Source of the DNA: Chloroflexota bacterium | GTDB taxonomy: Bacteria; Chloroflexota; Anaerolineae; UBA7937; B3-Chlor | Assembly (NCBI GenBank): GCA_030603665.1 | Contig: JAUVXJ010000011.1 | Span: forward strand, 1-64,000 | Reading direction: 5' to 3' | Length of the DNA: 64,000 nt | In this document: one piece after another, positions 1-8,574 of the stretch | Numbering within the stretch: the stretch's first letter is position 1 | How the letters are laid out: every line of letters begins with the position of its first letter | Made by a program: the position numbers and the translations under genes | The notes under the pieces: generated by a model | Database searches by the model: none | The model's input: only the letters and a program-made list of their open reading frames with translations | What the model was told of the DNA's origin: nothing

Positions 1-1
1 A

Positions 2-172
2 GAGATCTATCAGCTCCTCGATCAAATCTTCTGCTTGCCCGCTGCCGCCCCAGGGGAGACGGAGGACGTCTACGAGACCCTATCTACACCTACCACAAGC
101 CAGAAAGGAGAGGGCATCCCGGTAACATTATCATTTGAAAGAGCAGCTCCCTTCGGTAACATTCTCATTTGA
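2..172 (+). CDS. 3' end of an ORF entering from the left; possible transposase tail
   Basis: An open frame of 56 codons runs in from the left edge and stops at TGA 170-172. It ends in a hydrophilic, acidic and Ser/Thr-rich tail. The last codons overlap two near-identical 18-bp direct repeats (121-138 and 155-172). Repeats of this kind next to an ORF end resemble transposase-binding repeats at an insertion-sequence end. No catalytic motif lies inside the window, so the transposase reading is only a guess. Confidence 0.3.
   Translation, partial: EIYQLLDQIFCLPAAAPGETEDVYETLSTPTTSQKGEGIPVTLSFERAAPFGNILI
121..172. repeat. Pair of 18-bp direct repeats
   Basis: GGTAACATTATCATTTGA at 121-138 and GGTAACATTCTCATTTGA at 155-172 differ at one base and start 34 bp apart. 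They overlap the end of the leftmost ORF. They may be the multiple terminal binding sites of an insertion sequence lying mostly outside the window. Confidence 0.5.
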
Positions 173-256
173 CTGGACACGGGGTGGATGGGCGGCTAGC
201 TGGAGGGGCGGTATGGTCGTTTTGTCGCCAACTGCCACTAGTAGCAAGGGCTGGCT

Positions 257-3200
257 TCAGTACTTCTTCAGGAGGAGGGGCATGCAGCCTGTAGGCCGGA
301 CCGTAATGGGCCTTTGGGCTGAAGCTTCACTTCCCTGATAGTCGACTGTCACGTCAAGAACCCAGTTGCCCGCTGGGACCTGTCCACCGAGATCTGCGCG
401 CAGGTCGAAGGGGAGAAAGGAGAGCGTGTAGGTATCTCCAGTGCCTACTGTCAACGGCGCGGTGATCACGCCTCGCGGAGTGGTGATCTCGGCCCAGACA
501 CCGGCCTCCGTGACAGCGGCTCCGCGGTCCCAGACGTCAACAGTCATGGTCAGGGTGTCGTGTGCCGGCAGCGTTCCCACATTCGTCTCCACCGTCATGG
601 TGAGCGGCGGTCGGACAGAGAAGAAGGTGGTGGCGGTAGCAGGATCATAGCCAGAGTGTGTAGCGACAAGATCTACCTGATAACTTCCGATTGGGGCGCT
701 ACCAAGCAAACTGACGTCCTCCTCATACATGCCTGAGGTTTCGGAGTAGGGCAGATCCACGGTGGTTGTGAACTGGACCGTTGGAGTGGCATAGACGGTC
801 GCGGTCACAACTGTCCCCACGTCAGAGATGGCCTGGAGGTTTTCGTCGAGCACATAGGCGGCCAGTGCCACAGCTTCGCCGGGCAAGACCGTCTCCAAAC
901 CGCATACTCCTTCCAGGGTGAGGTTAGGCAACGTCCCTGGGTCATTCACCACGAGGGGTTTCTCGTCGAAGGCGAAGAGATCGCCACCGTACGCCGATAC
1001 CCGTAGGGGAATCCCGCTGCCAGAGACGAGAGGGGTGATTGTCCAGGTCACAGTCACCGTCTCGCCTGCGTCCAGATTCGTGACTACTTGGTACGTCGGA
1101 GACACCTCAAAGAGGGCATCGGTGGAATGCACCGTGTCACTAACCGACACAGTCGCTGTGATAGGGCCGAGAGCAGCACCAGACTGGTTGCTCAGGCTGG
1201 CATCTGCGCTGAAGGGAAGAGTACGTGTCACGAAGGTGGGTGCCTGAATCTGGATCCCGAGCTCTCCCCCGGCACCGGCTCCCAGCTCCGCTAGGCTGAC
1301 GTGATGATAACGCGAGGTCACATCCTCCACACACGAGAGATCGGGGGGGACATTGGGAATCGCGCTCGCGACGCGACACAGGGCGCAATTGACGGCATTG
1401 ACGGGCTCTGTGTAGCACTGCGACGCGCACCGGAAGGATCGCGTGTATAGACTGCTGGTCGAAGAAAGAGGATACTTGTCGGCCCACGCCTCCTTAACCG
1501 TCCAGCCATTGTCCTCATAGACGCTTTCATAGAGCGCGCTCCCCGACGTGGAGTCTGCTTGCCTCCATGAGCCCGTATTGAGGTAGGACTCCACCCAGCC
1601 GTGCCCGGCCGTGCCATCGGCACTGTTCCACAAGGCCGCCACGACATTGCGGCTCGGCAAGCCCAACGACCGCAGCAGACCCGTGGTCAGGTCAGCATAG
1701 TGGCGACACACGCCAATCTCTCCATAACGTCTTGTCAATAACTCGGTGTCTGCCCAACGTGGCTCAAACGTCACCATGTTCTCGTAGGCGAACTCCGAGT
1801 TCACGCGGCTCACTAGGTTCTTCACGGCGTGCTCTGGGGTATCGGGATCCCCGTCGTTTGTGGGAGGTGACGCCATGGTCCAGGCACCCGCTGCGTATTG
1901 AGCGTACTTCTGGATTTCGAAGTTGTCAGGGTTGTGCAGACACGATCCCGACTTCAATGCCTCGTTGCCGGAAATGCCGAAGGAGACTGGAGAGAGGGCA
2001 ATCCGGATCGTCCACTGCCCAGTTGCCGTCCGCACCTGGAGCCACGTCTGCCCGGAGAGAGACTGTCGGTCTATTGGGTCATTGTCCGTTACGTACATCC
2101 AGAAATCCGCGATACCCGTGCCGCCAGGGCCGATCGTTGCGGGGGTGAGCTGGACGTTTTGTTGATTAGCCCAATTGGACCCGTTGTGGATACTCACCCC
2201 GGCGGAACTACCCGTGTACTGCCCGCCGGTCATGCTAACCGTGGCGTTGGACAAGGTCTGAGACCCGTTGTTCGTGAAGGGGAGGCGCAAATGTACGTGG
2301 TCCCCCATGTTGATGCGACCGTCTACCTCATCCACCATCACCGCACTGGTGGGCAGGAATAAGGGGCCGACGTAGGACAAGGCGACCGGGCTAGGCCCGC
2401 CCGCCGGCCGGTACGAGAAGTAGATATCGTCAATGTCATCGCGGCCATCAAGCCAGACCGCATATGCATTTCCGCTGACGTCCACGGCTATGCGGGGGCA
2501 ACACGCCCACTCGGCGCTATCGTTCACCTTGACGCCCGGCTCCCAGGAGCCCCCGGATGATCGGTACGAAAAGTAGACATCCGAGCCTTCGCTGCGATGG
2601 TCATAGACCGCGAAGGCGTTGCCGCTCGGGTCCACATCGACGGACGGACTCCACTGCTCTACTGTTCCCGTACCGAGGTTCACTCTGCTATCATTGCTCT
2701 CCCAGGCGGCCCCAGAGGCACGGTAACAGGAGTAGATGTCGGGGTCCCCATTGCGCCAGTCGACCCAGACCGCATATGCGTTGCCGCTCGCGTCTACGGC
2801 GATGGAGGCCATATCTTGGCGCGCTGGTCCGGCGTCATGGTTCACCCTCACATTGTCGCCCCAGGTTCCGCCAGAGGGTCGGTACGAGAAGTAGATGTCG
2901 TCATAGATATCGCTGCCCCCGCTGCGTCCGTCCGTCCAGACCACATAGGCGTTCCCACTCGGGTCCACCCCGATGCTTGGCCAATGCTGCCCCTGCGTTC
3001 CCGCATCATCGTTGACCCTGACGCTAGCGCCCCAGGAGTCCCCGGCAGGGCGATAGGAGAAGTAGATGTCGGAGTTCCCGTCACGTCCGTCCCCCCACAC
3101 CGCATACGCATTCCCGCTGGAATCCACAGCGATGGACGCCGCGGTCTGATTGGCTACACCGCCGTCATCGTTAACTCTAACGTTACCTCCCCATGAACCG

Positions 3201-3676
3201 CCAAGAGGCCGTAAGGAGAAGTATATGTCCCAGTTGCCATTTCGGTTGTCCATCCAGAGGGCATATGCGTTACCGCTCGGGCCCACGGCGATGGAAGTCG
3301 CGTACTGATCCGCGGCAGTTCCTGAGTCGTCGTTTACGCGCTCATTGGGGCCCCAAGAGCCTCTGGCTGGTCGAAATGAGAAGTAGACGTCCGGCTTGTC
3401 CCACTCACCCTCGCCGTTACGATGGTCTGTCCACAGCGCATAGGAGTTACCGCTGGAATCCACGGCTAGCCGACAGTCTTTCTGTGCGGCTGTCCCCGCG
3501 TCGTCGTTGACCTGGACATTGCTGCTCCACGGAGCATCGGATAGGGGATGAGGCGGCGGCGCGGCAAGGAGCGTGCCTACGCTGTCCAGCTGCTGGGCCG
3601 GTCGTGGGGTACCGATCAAGGGATGGACTAGCAGACTCCCGGCAAGCAAGGCGATTGCCGGTATCGAGTGTTTCAT
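257..3676 (-). CDS. Secreted seven-bladed beta-propeller / transglutaminase-like surface protein
   Basis: A protein of about 1,139 residues. The start at 3676 is chosen because an AGGAGGAGGG ribosome site lies just upstream and the reading then begins with a signal peptide (MKHSIPAIALLAGSLLVHP). Seven tandem repeats of about 53 residues follow, each with VNDD, an (S)IAVD-SGNAYAVW core and a D-IYFSYRP end. Seven such units suggest a complete seven-bladed propeller. The middle part carries a transglutaminase-like Cys-His-Asp triad, visible as GVCRHYADL, GHGWVESYL and WRQADST. The C-terminal third looks like several Ig-type beta domains. The extreme C-terminus, CMPLLLKKY, resembles the short tail seen on many secreted Chloroflexota proteins. 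A cell-surface or extracellular adhesive or peptide-modifying role is inferred; the substrate is unknown. Confidence 0.8.
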   Translation of the reverse strand: MKHSIPAIALLAGSLLVHPLIGTPRPAQQLDSVGTLLAAPPPHPLSDAPWSSNVQVNDDAGTAAQKDCRLAVDSSGNSYALWTDHRNGEGEWDKPDVYFSFRPARGSWGPNERVNDDSGTAADQYATSIAVGPSGNAYALWMDNRNGNWDIYFSLRPLGGSWGGNVRVNDDGGVANQTAASIAVDSSGNAYAVWGDGRDGNSDIYFSYRPAGDSWGASVRVNDDAGTQGQHWPSIGVDPSGNAYVVWTDGRSGGSDIYDDIYFSYRPSGGTWGDNVRVNHDAGPARQDMASIAVDASGNAYAVWVDWRNGDPDIYSCYRASGAAWESNDSRVNLGTGTVEQWSPSVDVDPSGNAFAVYDHRSEGSDVYFSYRSSGGSWEPGVKVNDSAEWACCPRIAVDVSGNAYAVWLDGRDDIDDIYFSYRPAGGPSPVALSYVGPLFLPTSAVMVDEVDGRINMGDHVHLRLPFTNNGSQTLSNATVSMTGGQYTGSSAGVSIHNGSNWANQQNVQLTPATIGPGGTGIADFWMYVTDNDPIDRQSLSGQTWLQVRTATGQWTIRIALSPVSFGISGNEALKSGSCLHNPDNFEIQKYAQYAAGAWTMASPPTNDGDPDTPEHAVKNLVSRVNSEFAYENMVTFEPRWADTELLTRRYGEIGVCRHYADLTTGLLRSLGLPSRNVVAALWNSADGTAGHGWVESYLNTGSWRQADSTSGSALYESVYEDNGWTVKEAWADKYPLSSTSSLYTRSFRCASQCYTEPVNAVNCALCRVASAIPNVPPDLSCVEDVTSRYHHVSLAELGAGAGGELGIQIQAPTFVTRTLPFSADASLSNQSGAALGPITATVSVSDTVHSTDALFEVSPTYQVVTNLDAGETVTVTWTITPLVSGSGIPLRVSAYGGDLFAFDEKPLVVNDPGTLPNLTLEGVCGLETVLPGEAVALAAYVLDENLQAISDVGTVVTATVYATPTVQFTTTVDLPYSETSGMYEEDVSLLGSAPIGSYQVDLVATHSGYDPATATTFFSVRPPLTMTVETNVGTLPAHDTLTMTVDVWDRGAAVTEAGVWAEITTPRGVITAPLTVGTGDTYTLSFLPFDLRADLGGQVPAGNWVLDVTVDYQGSEASAQRPITVRPTGCMPLLLKKY

Positions 3677-4088
3677 CGCCCTCCTCCTGCGGAGTCGCAC
3701 CGTGCTCGAATACGGGCACCTGCGGGGCAACAAAGCGCAAGCGAGTCAGGCCTGTGGCGTCGTCCGCGCGGTATTGTGCCACATATCGAACAGAATGTCA
3801 AAGTCTCATCCAAGATGTCGCACGCTCAGCGGGGGCCAGCGAGAGCCGACGGTGGACGACGAGCATGGTGGGATGGGAGTACCGCCGCACAATGAAGGAG
3901 GCTAGATGGGTGCGGAACCGGTCGATCATGGTCAGCTCTGCGGCGATGGGTTGGCGAAGGAATGGCACCACAGTTTAGCAAGGGTGTCAAGATGCACGAG
4001 TGGGCTCTGTTCGCGGTCTTGTTCGCCTAAGCGTCGGTCCAGGGGAGAATGGCTATTGTCTGTGCGCATGTGCCTCACCCGACCTGAT
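3677..4088. other. Intergenic stretch without a supported gene
   Basis: About 410 bases between the propeller protein and the broken secreted-protein tail. Overlapping short frames exist on the plus strand, but none has a ribosome site, a composition or a recognisable protein to support it. No clear hairpin or repeat was seen. Confidence 0.5.
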
Positions 4089-4391
4089 CTAGTGATTCCT
4101 CAGGGTGAGCGGCACATACAGTCTGTGGTCGGCCGCGACCGCATAGATCTCGGCCACGACCTCGGCCGTGATCTCATTGTCGGCGACCTCCACGTGGGCA
4201 CCGTCCGCGTAGTTGTCGGTATCGGTGAAGCCATACAGAAGGTGCTGCCAGTCGTCGTATCCCCCAAGGTCCTCGGCACTGTCGGAGTCATTGCACCCAG
4301 CAAAACCAAGGTAGTTGATGTTGACCGAGACATCGCTCTCCATGGTTCCGTCACCGTCCCAGTCGACGGCTCCGTCCGCAGGCCGAGTATC
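4089..4391 (-). pseudogene. Orphan C-terminal fragment of a secreted calcium-binding-type protein
   Basis: About 100 codons with no usable start. The fragment begins directly after the TGA of the upstream gene and in the same frame. It contains a calcium-loop-like stretch (VDWDGDGTMESDVSVNINYL), a GYDDW motif of the type that closes secreted metalloprotease-like domains, and the C-terminal tail LYVPLTLRNH. That tail matches the one on the propeller protein at 257-3676 in type. The N-terminal catalytic part is absent, so this is read as a remnant left after recombination. The protease parentage is an inference from motif style only. Confidence 0.55.
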
Positions 4392-5057
4392 TCATTCTCG
4401 TGGTCCCAGGGCCATGTCGTAGAGGCGTCCCACTTCCAGATGTCTGAACCGAGCGGGGACGGCTTCAGACAGAGGGACACCCCATTGCTGTTCGAAAGAA
4501 CGAACGTCTGAGCCAATCTGGGCAAGCACGCCAATCCACTCCCCGGGGCTCCCGATGCGGTCGATTCCGAGCCGCTTCCTCACGTTGCTGTCGAATGCGG
4601 GTCCGATTCGCCCATTTGTCAGCAGGAGTATTGCCTTCGAGATGCCGACGCAACTGGCAGGGTGAGATATGGGCAGCTGTCTGAAGATGCTCCACAACTC
4701 GTCCATGGCGTCGCGCTGCGATGCGCAAATGCGATGGATGCTCGGGAGAGTGATGCCTTGTACAGCTCCCAAATGCGGTTGAGCCCACTCGATCAGGTCA
4801 TCCAGGAAGGGGGCCTCGTGGGGTGATTCTTGGTGGTCTGCTTCTGCCCGCGTGCTTCGCAGCTTGTATGGCCTGACTGCCTTCCACTTGCGGAGGATAC
4901 TCGCGAAGTTGCGAACTTGATCTGAAGCCGGGCTATTGAGCCACTCTTCCCAGTCGGATACGTACCTCTTCCGAAATCCGCCTACTGCCTGAGCCAATTC
5001 CTGAGGGGTCATCTCGGAAACCACCCGAACTTGCACCACACCCTCCTCTAGCCTCAT
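4392..5057 (-). CDS. Hypothetical protein, 221 aa
   Basis: A soluble, mixed alpha-rich protein with no family I can name. A central segment (SCVGISKAILLLTNGRIGPA followed by FDSNVRKRLG) looks conserved in style and may be its core. A well-formed promoter lies upstream at 5149-5177. The start is uncertain: a GAGGAGGG ribosome-site-like run lies inside the first codons, so translation may begin a few residues later (GTG around codon 8 or ATG at codon 16). The stop is followed in frame by a secreted-protein remnant, which suggests a recombination scar at its 3' end. Confidence 0.6.
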   Translation of the reverse strand: MRLEEGVVQVRVVSEMTPQELAQAVGGFRKRYVSDWEEWLNSPASDQVRNFASILRKWKAVRPYKLRSTRAEADHQESPHEAPFLDDLIEWAQPHLGAVQGITLPSIHRICASQRDAMDELWSIFRQLPISHPASCVGISKAILLLTNGRIGPAFDSNVRKRLGIDRIGSPGEWIGVLAQIGSDVRSFEQQWGVPLSEAVPARFRHLEVGRLYDMALGPRE

Positions 5058-5148
5058 CTAGTCCACGTCCGGAAGACGCAGCGCGCGCATGGTATGAGCC
5101 GCTGTCGTCCTCGGCGGGTGGTGAATGAAGTAGCGCGGCCTAGGGGCG

Positions 5149-5177
5149 ATTGTAGCAGAGACTACGTGAGTTGGCAA
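5149..5177 (-). promoter_or_regulatory. Sigma-70-type promoter for the gene at 4392-5057
   Basis: On the minus strand TTGCCA (5177-5172) is followed after 17 bp by TACAAT (5154-5149). It is about 90 bases upstream of the start. Confidence 0.65.
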
Positions 5178-5286
5178 CGGCGGGTGGGTGGCTAGCTGAT
5201 GGGCCGTTGCTGGTCGAGGAGGAGGACGGACCACTGTGCGGTGTCGCGAACTGCCCCGACAGGGCCGATCCTTCGGGAACAACCTC

Positions 5287-5315
5287 TTGACATACTTAGC
5301 GAGTGAAGATATAGT
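5287..5315 (+). promoter_or_regulatory. Sigma-70-type promoter for the membrane protein at 5403
   Basis: TTGACA (5287-5292), 17 bp, TATAGT (5310-5315). This is an excellent consensus match about 90 bases before the ATG. Confidence 0.75.
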
Positions 5316-5402
5316 AGATGGATCACGTCCAGAGGACGCCCAGAGATGGACGTGGCCGGGAATGGCCGAACCTGCGGGCGGAAGCACGAAAGAAGGGATG
5401 AG

Positions 5403-6065
5403 ATGCCTATCGTGGACGACGATAAGTACTTCGAGCTCTACCTCGAGACCCGGTCGAGACAGGTCAAGCAAATGGACCGCCACAGCACACAATTCGAGCA
5501 CTACCTCACGGTCATCATGGCCATTCTGGCGATCACTGTCGGACTGGCCGCGCAGCTGGTGATCAATGGGGTCGAAACTCCGGTGCTCTGGTTTGGTGTG
5601 TGCGTGGTGTTTGGTGTCAACAGTTGCCTTGGATACATTGGCACCAAGTCGTGCGATCGGTCTTATCAGCGGTTCTTGGAGGAGGCGTCGATCGCGGCGA
5701 AGCTTGAGAGATACTTCGGGCTCAGCAGCGAGAGGCCGAGACCCCGAGATCTACAGGGAGAGCTGGCCCCTTTTCCGGAAGACAAGCGTCTTGTGCCCAA
5801 CCGCTGGGCGGACGACCTGGAGCCATACGAGACGAGCGAAGCGTTCAAGATGGACAAGATGTCCGAGGGGGTCAACAAGCATGTGCGCTCGGTGCTCTGC
5901 CTGCTATCGGCAGTCAATGGCGTGCTTGCTGTGGCGGCTGTAATGATGGCGCTGGGCGGGGGATGGTCTATGGTCGTCTCTGAGCCGGGTTCGATCTTGC
6001 TGGTGGGCGGCGGCCTCGCCGGGCTGGCAGGATACGCCACCTTGCGCTGGAAGAGTAGAGACTAG
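5403..6065 (+). CDS. Uncharacterised four-helix membrane protein, 220 aa
   Basis: A start at 5403 (MPIVDDDKYFELY) follows an AGAAGGGA ribosome site; a longer frame from 5346 would add 19 residues without a signal. Two hydrophobic helices near residues 30-75 and two near the C-terminus (about 165-215) flank a soluble loop of about 85 residues. The order of soluble N-terminal helix, helix pair, cytosolic domain and second helix pair recalls small oligomeric bacterial membrane proteins of unknown role, but no family is assigned. It has its own strong promoter and terminator, so it is monocistronic. Confidence 0.65.
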   Translation: MPIVDDDKYFELYLETRSRQVKQMDRHSTQFEHYLTVIMAILAITVGLAAQLVINGVETPVLWFGVCVVFGVNSCLGYIGTKSCDRSYQRFLEEASIAAKLERYFGLSSERPRPRDLQGELAPFPEDKRLVPNRWADDLEPYETSEAFKMDKMSEGVNKHVRSVLCLLSAVNGVLAVAAVMMALGGGWSMVVSEPGSILLVGGGLAGLAGYATLRWKSRD

Positions 6066-6091
6066 GCCACCGAACACAACGTAGATGCTAG

Positions 6092-6127
6092 AAGGGCTGT
6101 TCCCGGAGGGGATGGCCCTTTTGTTTT
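6092..6127 (+). terminator. Rho-independent terminator
   Basis: AAGGGC (6092-6097) pairs with GCCCTT (6115-6120) around an inner TTCCC/GGGGA stem. It is followed by a T-rich run (TTTTGTTTTT). It lies 27 bases after the stop of the membrane protein. Confidence 0.8.
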
Positions 6128-6179
6128 TGGGCGGGACTTGGCGGCGGGGAAAGGAGGACTTGCTGTCTGGAGGCGACGC

Positions 6180-6540
6180 ATGTATCAGACGCCGTCAGGT
6201 AATTCTGATCGACGAGCGCGTTCAAGCGGCCGTGAAGGTGGTGGATGACAAGTGGTGGCGGCAGGTCGATGGCGCAGCAGGCCCCCAGGACAAGAAGTGG
6301 TGGGATCTTCGGGACGATTTCGAGGACGCACTGGAGGCGTGGAGGACGAACCCGCTGGCCTTTCGCGTTGTCGCTCTCACCACGGACTACGTGGTGGGTA
6401 ACGGGATCCAGATCTCCTCACCGGTGGGGTATGTCGAGCGGTTCGTGTCGGAGCTATGGGCGCACCGCCAGAACAAGATGCGGATGCGGATCTACACCTG
6501 GTGCGAGGAACTGGTTTCAGGATTCCGTTTCGGGTATCTT
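6180..6540 (+). pseudogene. Broken phage portal protein gene
   Basis: An ATG at 6180 has a good GGAGG ribosome site six bases upstream, but its frame closes after 22 codons. From about 6199 a different frame reads a portal-like N-terminus: a Trp-rich KKWWDLRDDFEDALEAW segment, then NPLAFRVVALTTDYVVGNGI and RIYTWCEEL. These match the opening of tailed-phage portal proteins as I know the family. The homology ends abruptly near 6515, where the convergent DUF4386 gene stops. An early frameshift plus a 3' truncation are inferred. It is a remnant of a prophage. Confidence 0.6.
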
Positions 6541-7266
6541 AGCACCTTTCAAGAAGATCCAAGCCGCGAATAGTATTTCCCCAAGTGTCATGAGGAGGAC
6601 TACCGGGAAAAGTATTGCTTCGTAGTTGGCGTAGTTGGGCAAGATAAAATGCGTTAGAGAATCTAGCACATAGCCAACACCTCCTATAATCACCCAGATA
6701 CCCAGAATCCTGGGAAAGTAGCCAGACTTGTAGATTAGGTAGCCGAGGGGGAATAGCCAAAGGCCCCAGAATATCGTGGCAATGAGCTGTCCTTGCGCGT
6801 TCAAATTGAGAAATAACGTCACCAGGGCATGCAACTGATTTGGTTCAAATGCTTTCAAGTAATCAGCACCGTTCAATACTAGCAGGGTAGCTAATCGGTT
6901 GAGAGTATTGAGCATCGCAATAGGTATACCGACCAGAGCGAATACCACCATAAGCGAAGCATAGCTTCTGTTGACTGATTTGAATAGCTTGTACAGAAGT
7001 AGGACTACGAAGATTTGGATTACCTGAACCGTTAGACTGCCAACAATGCCCATCCGGAATAGCAGTTCGTTAGCCAGGATATTGCTGGCTGTTGCCATGG
7101 CATCTCCGGCCACAATAACGGTGGCGGGAACATACATTACGCCGAAGAGCCCGAGTACAAACCAAATGGGATACAGGACCCTTAGGGCTGTTACAGCTCT
7201 GCGCTTAGACGAATCGGCCATTGTTGCGGCCTTTTTGTTTGACTTCGTCTTCTCTTCGGCAGTCAT
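6517..7266 (-). CDS. DUF4386 family membrane protein
   Basis: A 249-residue polytopic protein with about six hydrophobic helices, which fits the DUF4386 family in length and pattern (the first helix includes YPIWFVLGLFGVMYVPATVI; later segments include LNRLATLLVLNGADY and FWGLWLFPLGYLIYKSGYFP). The function of the family is unknown. The start at 7266 has an AAGGAG site with 7-base spacing. The DNA is visibly more AT-rich than the rest of the window, which suggests recent transfer. Its last codons overlap the truncated portal gene, so this gene marks one border of an insertion. Confidence 0.8.
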   Translation of the reverse strand: MTAEEKTKSNKKAATMADSSKRRAVTALRVLYPIWFVLGLFGVMYVPATVIVAGDAMATASNILANELLFRMGIVGSLTVQVIQIFVVLLLYKLFKSVNRSYASLMVVFALVGIPIAMLNTLNRLATLLVLNGADYLKAFEPNQLHALVTLFLNLNAQGQLIATIFWGLWLFPLGYLIYKSGYFPRILGIWVIIGGVGYVLDSLTHFILPNYANYEAILFPVVLLMTLGEILFAAWIFLKGAKIPETES

Positions 7267-7453
7267 TCTTCTTCTCCTTTTTGACTATTGCGAGATTGGT
7301 GAGATCTTACGCTTGCAGTATGGACGAGAAGTGGTACCGGTGTCAAGCCCCAAGCGGGAAGTGTGATGCCCCAAAAGCGTCAATCAGAGGGTTACTTTTC
7401 GGTACAGACCTGTCTGAGCTGACACACTCGCCGAGTGTCCGCTCGAGCGCTGG

Positions 7454-8134
7454 CTAGGCGTCAGCCACTCTGTACAGATTGGCCCGTCCCCGCTTGCCCA
7501 TCAACTTGACTACCCCCGCTTCTCGCAGACAATACACCATCCTCTGCGCCAACTGTCTCCTGATACCTATCGCCTCCGACAAATCTCTCGCGGTAAACGC
7601 CCCCAAATCCTTGGGAAGAAACGCTCGCCAGTCTGCCGGCTCCTCATACAACCTCTGCCCTACCACTCCCAGCAACCGACGCTCCTCAATAGCCCATCCT
7701 CTCCTGCGCCATTTCCGCTTCCCCGTATACCGCCTCACCTCTTCTTCCCTTATCATCAATACTTCCAGCGAGAAGTTGGGGTTCGCCAGCAACTGTGGGA
7801 AGCTCACCATTTCCCAGAACAGATCCTCCACCCGACCTCTCTTGGGCGATTTGCGACGAGTGATTCCACCACTGTTTTCCTTCACCAGCTTGACGATCCA
7901 CTTCTCCTGGGCTATCGGATAGATCAATCGTATCTGATGTGAACGCGCCAGATTGCTCAGCTTCGACTTGATGGATGCAAGATTGCCGGTCTGGATTTCC
8001 AGCAACAGATCGTCTCGAACGATATCAATCACAAACCCATCAACCGCGACTTCAAATTGGTCTCCTGGCTGCGCGTACCATTCCTTCAACGATGCGTGGA
8101 GCGGCTTTTCATTCAGCAACCCAATTCCTGACAT
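7454..8134 (-). CDS. Hypothetical protein, possible nuclease-like fold plus winged helix
   Basis: About 226 residues from the favoured start MSGIGLLNEKPLHASL; a longer frame reaches 8218 but its first 28 residues look non-coding. The N-terminal half holds VAVDGFVIDIVRDDLLLEIQ followed by TGN, a D...E-x-Q arrangement reminiscent of PD-(D/E)XK endonuclease cores. The C-terminal third (DLSEAIGIRRQLAQRMVYCL then REAGVV) looks like a winged helix. Neither assignment is certain. It lies in the accessory region without an operon partner and with no strong ribosome site. Confidence 0.55.
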   Translation of the reverse strand: MSGIGLLNEKPLHASLKEWYAQPGDQFEVAVDGFVIDIVRDDLLLEIQTGNLASIKSKLSNLARSHQIRLIYPIAQEKWIVKLVKENSGGITRRKSPKRGRVEDLFWEMVSFPQLLANPNFSLEVLMIREEEVRRYTGKRKWRRRGWAIEERRLLGVVGQRLYEEPADWRAFLPKDLGAFTARDLSEAIGIRRQLAQRMVYCLREAGVVKLMGKRGRANLYRVADA

Positions 8135-8574
8135 TTCAATCCAATTCCGTGTCGATTCTTCTGGCGCCCAACGGCTACGCTCACCTGCCGCTGAGGAGAA
8201 GCCGCTGGCAGAAGGCAATCATCACCTACTGTCTCTGGTTCTTGGTCACGCAGCGAGGCGTGAGGGTGATTCTAGCAGGGTGTACAGGCGTTGGCAATGG
8301 TGGATGTGGAGCTAGCTAGCTGGTCCGCAGATTCGGGACCAGCAGGAACAGGGCAAGCGACGCTGGCTTGTTATCGGGATCGAGGGGGAGCACCGCGGGA
8401 GGCAGCGACCCAAGACACGGGTAATCCGGAGGTGGTCACCGATTCCCGCCACGGCAGACCACTCTGCGTCACGATGCCAGATAGCGCGCTCGAGTGCTCA
8501 TCGGCAACAAAGAGAGAAAGGGGCTGCGGGCTGCAGCCCCCTTCCTGTGTTCGCTATTTGGATTCGCTAAACCG
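8135..8574. other. Intergenic stretch holding only a terminator-like hairpin
   Basis: About 440 bases between the unknown gene and the ETF operon end. Apart from the hairpin at 8520-8540 no gene, repeat or RNA was recognised. Confidence 0.5.
8520..8540 (-). terminator. Terminator-like hairpin after the ETF operon
   Basis: GGGGCTGC (8520-8527) pairs with GCAGCCCC (8533-8540) around a 5-base loop. In the minus direction it is followed by a pyrimidine-rich CTTTCTCTCTTTG run, 35 bases beyond the last gene of the operon. Confidence 0.6.

Larger units (their letters stand above)
5058..5402. other. Divergent intergenic region with two promoters
   Basis: The gap between two divergently transcribed genes. 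It holds a minus-strand promoter at 5149-5177 and a plus-strand promoter at 5287-5315. No RNA gene or extra coding region was recognised. Confidence 0.6.

Noticed and set aside
6085..6179. Upstream part of the portal-like frame as coding
   Set aside because: It overlaps the terminator of the preceding gene, and the residues do not resemble a portal N-terminus.
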